In this document: one piece after another, positions 26,459 to 31,393 of the stretch
Layout: each line of letters starts with the position of its first letter
Position numbering within the stretch: position 1 is the first letter of the stretch
Assembly (NCBI GenBank): GCA_028285035.1
Contig: JANQQF010000173.1
Coordinates: 1-31,393 of the forward strand
Direction of reading: 5' to 3'
Source of the DNA: Phycisphaerae bacterium
GTDB taxonomy: Bacteria > Chloroflexota > Anaerolineae > 4572-78 > J111
DNA length: 31,393 bases
Notes under the pieces: model-generated
Databases searched by the model: none
Seen by the model: only the letters and a program-made list of their open reading frames with translations
What the model was told of the DNA's origin: nothing
Position numbers and translations under genes: made by a program

Positions 26459-29400
26459 AAATTATCCCAGTATATACAGCTTATCGACGTTAGGAGTTAT
26501 TCACCATTATAAATGTGATTATCTATTTCACCATCTGAGAACCGATTTTACAGGCGAAAGCGGTTCCGGGAAAAGTATGATAGGCGACTTCCTACAGCTA
26601 ATTTTTGTCGGCTCAAAATTTATATCATCCACAGTTCCGCTAAAAGGAGAGAAAGAGCGGGAGATAAAAACGATGGTTCTATCTAAAGGAAACAAAACTG
26701 CTAATGCTTATGTATTTATAAACATTGAAGTAAAACCAAAACAATTTCTTGCGGTTGGGGTGTTTATTAAAAGCTCCTCAAATGAAACAAAACACTTCAT
26801 TATTCAAAAGGGATATGATAAAACCAACCCTGATAAATATTTAGACAAACCCTTATTGCATTCTGATTTACTTTTTGACGATACAATTTATGAGTTGAAC
26901 GAACTTAGCAACTTGCTGAAAGATTGTCAATGCTTTGATTACAGAATAGATGTGTTTGCAAAAACCCTTAGAGAGATTGGTATATTGCCATACAATCTTG
27001 AAACTGAAGCGCAACGGAAGAATTTTTCGATGATAATCAGGGCTTTTGCTCGGGGAAAAGGTTTAAAGACAGATAATTCTGATAGCCTTATAAAATTTCT
27101 GTTTGATGATAATTCTGAAAAAGAAATAATTTCATTTTGGAAAGAAGGAACTGAAAAGATAGAGAAAGAAGTTAGAACATACTACAAAACCAATAAAGAC
27201 ATTGAAGCAATTAAAGAAAAGGCAAACAAGATAATAAAGTATGCAAAACACCAAGGTAACTATAAAGATAGTGAGATAGAATACTTTAACTCTTTATGTT
27301 TTGAGTTCCATGATAAGATTATTAATGAAGAAGAGGAGTTTAAAGAACAAAAACAATTATTAACTAGGTATATGATTCAACAACTCTTGATTGAGGAAAA
27401 TGGTAAAAATGCTAAAAAATCCGAGAAAGAGAAAATTGTAAAGACTATAGGCGAGAATAAAAAACGCATTCAGCAAATTGATAAAGATCTTGAACGACTA
27501 AATGAGACAGATATTGAAAAAGAACTTCACTCTATTCAAGAAGAATTAAACAAACTTGCCAAACCCCATTCAAATGTTTTAGAAGTAAAAGAATGGTTAA
27601 AAGAGTATGATCTACAGTCATTAGTTGAACACCATACAAAACAGCAGGTAAATGAGCAAAAACGACAGGTTTTAGGCAATTTTATAAACTACCTACAAAC
27701 CAAAGGCATTCAAACGATTTACGACAAGTCTTTATTTTCAATTGATTACCAAAAAGCAATTGAACTGTACAAGTCTACAATCGAGAGCTTTGAAAAAGAA
27801 ATTTCTTTTCTTGAAACAATAAAGAAAATATCAAATCCAAATGATAAAAATTCATTGGCAGGTTGGGCGATTAACAGAATTACAGAAACAAATAAACCAT
27901 TTAGTAAAGAAGAAGAAAGTTTACTGGTCTATTTACAAGATTTGCCCAGAGATAAAATAATTAATGAAAAAGGCATTAGCAGATATTTAGAAAGTCCCGA
28001 CACCTTATTTTTGAATTTAAAAATTACGAATACTGACAACTTTGGTTTTTGGATTTCTTTAGGCGGAATTAATGAATATATCCCGTTTTATTCAGAAGAA
28101 CAGATACTAAACACAAACAACATTACTGAAATAAAAGAACTCTTCAACAAAAAGTACAAAACGGCAGATAAATTACTGAACCGATACAATCTTAAATTGG
28201 ATAAAAGAAAAAATCTGTTGCAGTTAATTGAGGGTTATGATAATAAAGAAGGCTTAAAAATATACCCAGACAGAGAAAAGCTTTTTAGTTTTTCCATCAT
28301 TGAAGGGTTAACGAACGATTTTGAAACAAAAATTTCCGACTACAATAATAGAGCAGCCATTGAAGCAGCGATGGGTATTTGGACCAGAGAAAAATCAGAA
28401 TTAGAGACGATAGAAAGTCAGATTAAAGAATTAGACCATGAAAAAAAAGAAATAATTGAATACTTAGAGAATAATATCGAAGATGAATTAAAGAAAGACA
28501 TAAAAAAAATTAACGAAAGAATAGAGAAGGTGCAGAAAAAATTAAAGCTGTATGGCAATAAAACAGAATTGTACTCTGTCGCCTATTCTGCTTTTATAAA
28601 TGAATTAGAAAACAAAAGCCTTGATGAATTGAAAGGGCAAAACAGTAAAAGGGAAGATGTAACAAAAAAATTACTATCTATTTACAGGAAAATCAAACTA
28701 TTGCAAAATGAATACGACAAAGCTAAAAACGAGTTTTTTCGTGTCATAGGAAAAGATTTTTCACCGACTCATACTGTAAAAATCTCAGAGGAACCAATTG
28801 AAGAACTGAAATCAACTTATGAAGCAAATAAGCAAATACTTGAACAGTATTATTCCGATGAAATAAAACCAATGCTTTCTGAAAGTACGAACCATCAAAG
28901 CATACAATCAGCAGTATCCGTTGCAAATACAATTTTGCCGGATGTTTATAAAGTAAAATCAAAAGATGATTTAGAAGAAGTTATACCTAAAATAAACAAG
29001 TACCTTGAAGAAATAGTAGAAACGAATGCAAGAATAAACACGAGGCATGTTAGTATTTTACATGAGGCATTTAATAAAACTCATGAAAAACTTTCATATT
29101 ACTATGAAAGTTATGGTAGAATAAAAAACTTTTTTGCTCAACCTGAAACAAATAAAATAACAGGCGGAAATAAAGTTGTCTTAAACCTGATTGAAGACAA
29201 AACAGAATTTAGCACCCAATTGTTAACAGAGATGCGCAAACAATTAGATATAGAATTTTACAAAATAGGTATATTTGAAAAACTACAAGAGAAAAGTATT
29301 GAGGAGTATATAAGTGAGATATATACTAAAATTACAGGAAAATCAAATGTACCTAAGATAGAGAGGTTACTTAACCCTAAAAACTATTTTGCGCTCGACT

Positions 29401-29801
29401 TTAAAATGACAGGCACAAAAGGAACAGCGAATGTAGGAAGTACGGGACAAACGACAACAGCATTAGCATTACTGTGTATTGCAAGATTGTCGGAATTACA
29501 TAAGGACGAAAATGATAATGACTTAGCAGGTATCCGTTTTATGCCGCTTGACGAAGCATTGGACTTAGGAAGTAATTATGATGTACTTTACAATATAGCA
29601 GTTGAAAAAAAATATCAAATAATATCAATGTCTATTTATCCACTTGAAAATATGCAAGATCGCTCACAATATTGGTATATGCTTAACGAAAATCCCAATC
29701 AAGAGGATAAAATCAATTACCCACCTTTTGCAGTATTCTCGAATGAAGAGGGGGAAATAAAAAACGTTGCACAAAAAATAGAATATTTAATACATGAATA
29801 A
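26451..29801 (+). CDS. jetC: Wadjet-type SMC-like ATPase, JetC/MukB-like
   Basis: The protein has 1116 residues. The head is split between the two ends, as in SMC proteins: Walker A GESGSGKS (35-42, K41) at the N-terminus; an ABC signature variant GSTGQ (996-1000) in place of LSGGQ; and Walker B FMPLDE (D1034, E1035) followed by ALDLGSNYD at the C-terminus. Between them are coiled coils (about 235-410 and 640-900, rich in E, K and L). A globular centre of about 455-600 (AGWAINRITETNKPF ... FGFWISLGGINEYIPF) probably acts as the hinge. It is clearly shorter than MukB, as expected for JetC. It should bind ATP, dimerise and move DNA with JetA and JetB to present it to JetD. It overlaps both neighbours by 8 nt. 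Confidence 0.88.
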   Translation: MNKNYPSIYSLSTLGVIHHYKCDYLFHHLRTDFTGESGSGKSMIGDFLQLIFVGSKFISSTVPLKGEKEREIKTMVLSKGNKTANAYVFINIEVKPKQFLAVGVFIKSSSNETKHFIIQKGYDKTNPDKYLDKPLLHSDLLFDDTIYELNELSNLLKDCQCFDYRIDVFAKTLREIGILPYNLETEAQRKNFSMIIRAFARGKGLKTDNSDSLIKFLFDDNSEKEIISFWKEGTEKIEKEVRTYYKTNKDIEAIKEKANKIIKYAKHQGNYKDSEIEYFNSLCFEFHDKIINEEEEFKEQKQLLTRYMIQQLLIEENGKNAKKSEKEKIVKTIGENKKRIQQIDKDLERLNETDIEKELHSIQEELNKLAKPHSNVLEVKEWLKEYDLQSLVEHHTKQQVNEQKRQVLGNFINYLQTKGIQTIYDKSLFSIDYQKAIELYKSTIESFEKEISFLETIKKISNPNDKNSLAGWAINRITETNKPFSKEEESLLVYLQDLPRDKIINEKGISRYLESPDTLFLNLKITNTDNFGFWISLGGINEYIPFYSEEQILNTNNITEIKELFNKKYKTADKLLNRYNLKLDKRKNLLQLIEGYDNKEGLKIYPDREKLFSFSIIEGLTNDFETKISDYNNRAAIEAAMGIWTREKSELETIESQIKELDHEKKEIIEYLENNIEDELKKDIKKINERIEKVQKKLKLYGNKTELYSVAYSAFINELENKSLDELKGQNSKREDVTKKLLSIYRKIKLLQNEYDKAKNEFFRVIGKDFSPTHTVKISEEPIEELKSTYEANKQILEQYYSDEIKPMLSESTNHQSIQSAVSVANTILPDVYKVKSKDDLEEVIPKINKYLEEIVETNARINTRHVSILHEAFNKTHEKLSYYYESYGRIKNFFAQPETNKITGGNKVVLNLIEDKTEFSTQLLTEMRKQLDIEFYKIGIFEKLQEKSIEEYISEIYTKITGKSNVPKIERLLNPKNYFALDFKMTGTKGTANVGSTGQTTTALALLCIARLSELHKDENDNDLAGIRFMPLDEALDLGSNYDVLYNIAVEKKYQIISMSIYPLENMQDRSQYWYMLNENPNQEDKINYPPFAVFSNEEGEIKNVAQKIEYLIHE

Positions 29802-30810
29802 GAACTTAACTTGGCGAGAATTAAAAGCAATTCACCAACTGTATAAGAATGGCGAAACAAAGGCTAAAATTCAAGGAAATGACTATGTAAAAAATATTTT
29901 ACAAGGTCAAAAAAGATTTTTAGAGTCTAAGTTTGGAAAAAAGAGTGTATTAAAAGTAAATGATGATAGAAAACAAGACTTTAAAATATTTTATGAAACA
30001 GAATTTCTCGACAAGTACAACAAATACTCAAACTTTCTAAAAGAATTAGGATTAAAATTAGGAGATAAAGAACGACTTGTAAAATATTCACAACTAAAAG
30101 AACATGAAATAGAAAAACTGATTAATATTAGTGATATTTGGTCAGACAATAAATTGACAGAATTAAAAGAACAAATTGAGAACGCCAGAGAAAACCTACA
30201 AGGTGTATCAAGAATGTTCTTTAAGTCCCCCAAGTATATACAAAATAGCAATAATAGACAGAGTCTTAAAATTGCAGTAAAAGCATTAATCGGTATTGAT
30301 AAATTTTATGAAAATGATAAACAGTATTTGTATGTTCTACATTGTCAGAGCCGAAAACCGAAAGCTATTATTTTATGTGAAAACCTATATTTTTTAAAGT
30401 TCCCTCACTACGCAAATGAAAATGATATTGAGCTTTGGTATGCAGGCGGAAATAATATAATAAAATTAGAGAAAGTCCCTGAAATAAAATACCCGATATA
30501 CTATTTGTGTGATTGGGATTATCACGGATTAAGAATTTATGAAAGAGTAAAAGAAATAATAAATAACATTCCGGATAACCAATTTAAAGTCAACTTAATT
30601 ACACCTAATGGTAAAGCCAAGAGTATAAAAGAAACCGAAGAAAACCACAATAGCAAATGGTTATTAACTGATTTTTCAAATCTTAAAAAAGAATATTACA
30701 AAGAACAACATCGTAATATAATACAAGCATTAATACAAGATAACGAATGGATTGAAGAAGAAGATAACGAGTTCAATGGATTAATGCATGAAATAAAAGA
30801 AAAGCTATAA
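29794..30810 (+). CDS. jetD: Wadjet-type nuclease JetD with Toprim domain
   Basis: The protein has 338 residues. The N-terminal half (about 1-185) is helical and corresponds to the arm region of JetD. The C-terminal half is a Toprim fold related to topoisomerase VI subunit A: acidic residue E196 in IILCENLYFLKFP, then YAGGNN, then the metal-binding D-x-D in LCDWDYHGLRIYE (D240, D242). These are the residues that bind magnesium and cut DNA in the family. It is somewhat short for JetD. Its ATG sits in ATGAATAA at the jetC stop, the same junction as jetB/jetC. Last gene of the operon; no clear terminator follows. Confidence 0.87.
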   Translation: MNKNLTWRELKAIHQLYKNGETKAKIQGNDYVKNILQGQKRFLESKFGKKSVLKVNDDRKQDFKIFYETEFLDKYNKYSNFLKELGLKLGDKERLVKYSQLKEHEIEKLINISDIWSDNKLTELKEQIENARENLQGVSRMFFKSPKYIQNSNNRQSLKIAVKALIGIDKFYENDKQYLYVLHCQSRKPKAIILCENLYFLKFPHYANENDIELWYAGGNNIIKLEKVPEIKYPIYYLCDWDYHGLRIYERVKEIINNIPDNQFKVNLITPNGKAKSIKETEENHNSKWLLTDFSNLKKEYYKEQHRNIIQALIQDNEWIEEEDNEFNGLMHEIKEKL

Positions 30811-31026
30811 CAATCAAAATGCAGCGTGATCATTGTCCGCCGCATTGTTCAGAAGTGTCCTTGTCACAAGGTTTCGTGATCATTCAGGTTTGGTTGCCTT
30901 CGACAAGGGCGGATAACGGCCCCTGATTTTGGGGATTAGGCAGCACATCGCAGTCGAAGTTACAGCAGAAAATAAAATTTTTAAGTGGTCACATTGCCAA
31001 TTTGGGGTGTTGCATAAGGAACGAGA
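30811..31026. other. Spacer after the jet operon
   Basis: No gene is seen. Base composition returns to the level of the left part of the window within a few tens of bases. Small structures are CCTTG-TCA-CAAGG (30859-30871) and a 10-bp direct repeat CGTGATCATT at 30825 and 30875, 50 bp apart. Confidence 0.5.
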
Positions 31027-31200
31027 ATGATCAGAGTTGAGGTCGCTGAACAGAAGGCCGAAGAACGAGATATTGAAAAAGGTATTGTTGCGGTCGCTCG
31101 ACAGTTGCTGGATGTTTTAGATGATGAAACAATCAGTCAGAAAACTGGCCTCACACTTAAAGAAGTTCAACAGTTACGTCAATCACAAAATCCTGCCTAA
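31027..31200 (+). CDS. 57-residue ORF resembling the C-terminal tail of Rpn/PD-(D/E)XK proteins
   Basis: It starts at ATG 31027 with AAGGA 5 nt upstream and ends at TAA 31198-31200. It reads MIRVEVAEQKAEERDIEKGI followed by VAVARQLLDVLDDETISQKT and GLTLKEVQQLRQSQNPA. The pattern of an E/K-rich helix, then VAR.LL, then ISQ.TGL.LKEVQQLR is typical of the last 50-60 residues of Rpn-type recombination-promoting nucleases (annotated as putative transposases). No catalytic PD-(D/E)XK part is visible upstream. It is either a decayed remnant or an internally started short form, as described for rpn genes. It may also be an unrelated small helix-turn-helix protein. Confidence 0.5.
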   Translation: MIRVEVAEQKAEERDIEKGIVAVARQLLDVLDDETISQKTGLTLKEVQQLRQSQNPA

Positions 31201-31297
31201 CAAATCATTAAATCTAACCGCTAAAGCTGGCTTTTTATTGAGGCTACTATTTCGCAGCATAAATAGCTGACACGTTAATCCCCAACCCTTTCCAAAA

Positions 31298-31393
31298 ATC
31301 GGGATAGGGGAGCAAAGCCCCCCTCCCACACCACCGGACATGCGGGTCCGCATCCGGCGGTTCGGTCAAGTATGACGCAGGAGGTATGGTTGT
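31298..31393 (-). mobile_element. 3' end of a group II intron (domains V and VI), rest beyond the window
   Basis: On the minus strand, CCGGATGCGG-AC-CCGCATGTCCGG (31356-31333 as two arms) extends with ACCG / GGTGGT into a domain V-like stem holding a CGC triad as in class C introns. The next hairpin, GGGGGGCTTTGCTCCCC, is followed by TATCCCGAT, which fits domain VI and a 3' splice end in AY at about 31298. The domain V tip lacks the usual GNRA loop, so activity is uncertain. The maturase gene would lie to the right of the window. Confidence 0.55.

Noticed and set aside
31214..31235. Rho-independent terminator after the mini-gene (AAAGC-TG-GCTTT followed by T)
   Set aside because: The stem has five base pairs with a two-base loop, too weak to call.

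Overview
The window looks like a chromosomal stretch of a Chloroflexota-type bacterium (Anaerolineae or a relative). This is an inference, with moderate-to-low certainty. It rests on two AfsR-like BTAD / NB-ARC / WD40 proteins carrying the C-terminal tail [22 protein letters not shown], on very large LamG / thrombospondin-3 / Ig-repeat secreted proteins, and on a base composition near 50% G+C. One block (about 24.4-30.8 kb) is far more A+T-rich and looks horizontally acquired.

Layout. (1) Positions 1-12833, minus strand: one uninterrupted reading frame of at least 4277 codons encoding a giant exported, membrane-anchored multidomain surface protein; its C-terminus lies beyond the window. (2) Positions 12834-13200: a divergent control region with promoters on both strands and TGAC-type direct repeats spaced by exact multiples of 11 bp. 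(3) Positions 13201-17391 and 20049-24212, plus strand: two close paralogues, each a SARP/BTAD DNA-binding head, a NB-ARC STAND ATPase and 14 WD40 blades. (4) Between them on the minus strand, 17524-19866: a secreted 14-repeat beta-propeller gene interrupted by one in-frame TAG. (5) Positions 24213-24494: a REP-like hairpin cluster, a long hairpin and two overlapping perfect palindromes. (6) Positions 24495-30810: a tightly overlapping four-gene Wadjet/MukBEF-like operon (kleisin, MukE-like, SMC-like ATPase, Toprim nuclease). (7) Positions 30811-31393: a spacer, a 57-residue ORF resembling the tail of Rpn-type proteins, and at the edge what looks like domains V and VI of a minus-strand group II intron.

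How it fits together. Each WD40 regulator is divergent from a secreted repeat protein on its left. Both regulator promoters share a nearly identical 75-bp segment containing CGTGACCAA repeats 22 bp apart, the spacing AfsR/SARP proteins are known to recognise. The simplest hypothesis is two duplicated sensor-regulator / surface-protein pairs. The regulators also have the NLR layout (STAND ATPase plus highly alike repeats) and stand next to a Wadjet-type defence operon, so a role in recognising foreign or non-self signals is a reasonable alternative. No rRNA, tRNA or CRISPR array was seen.
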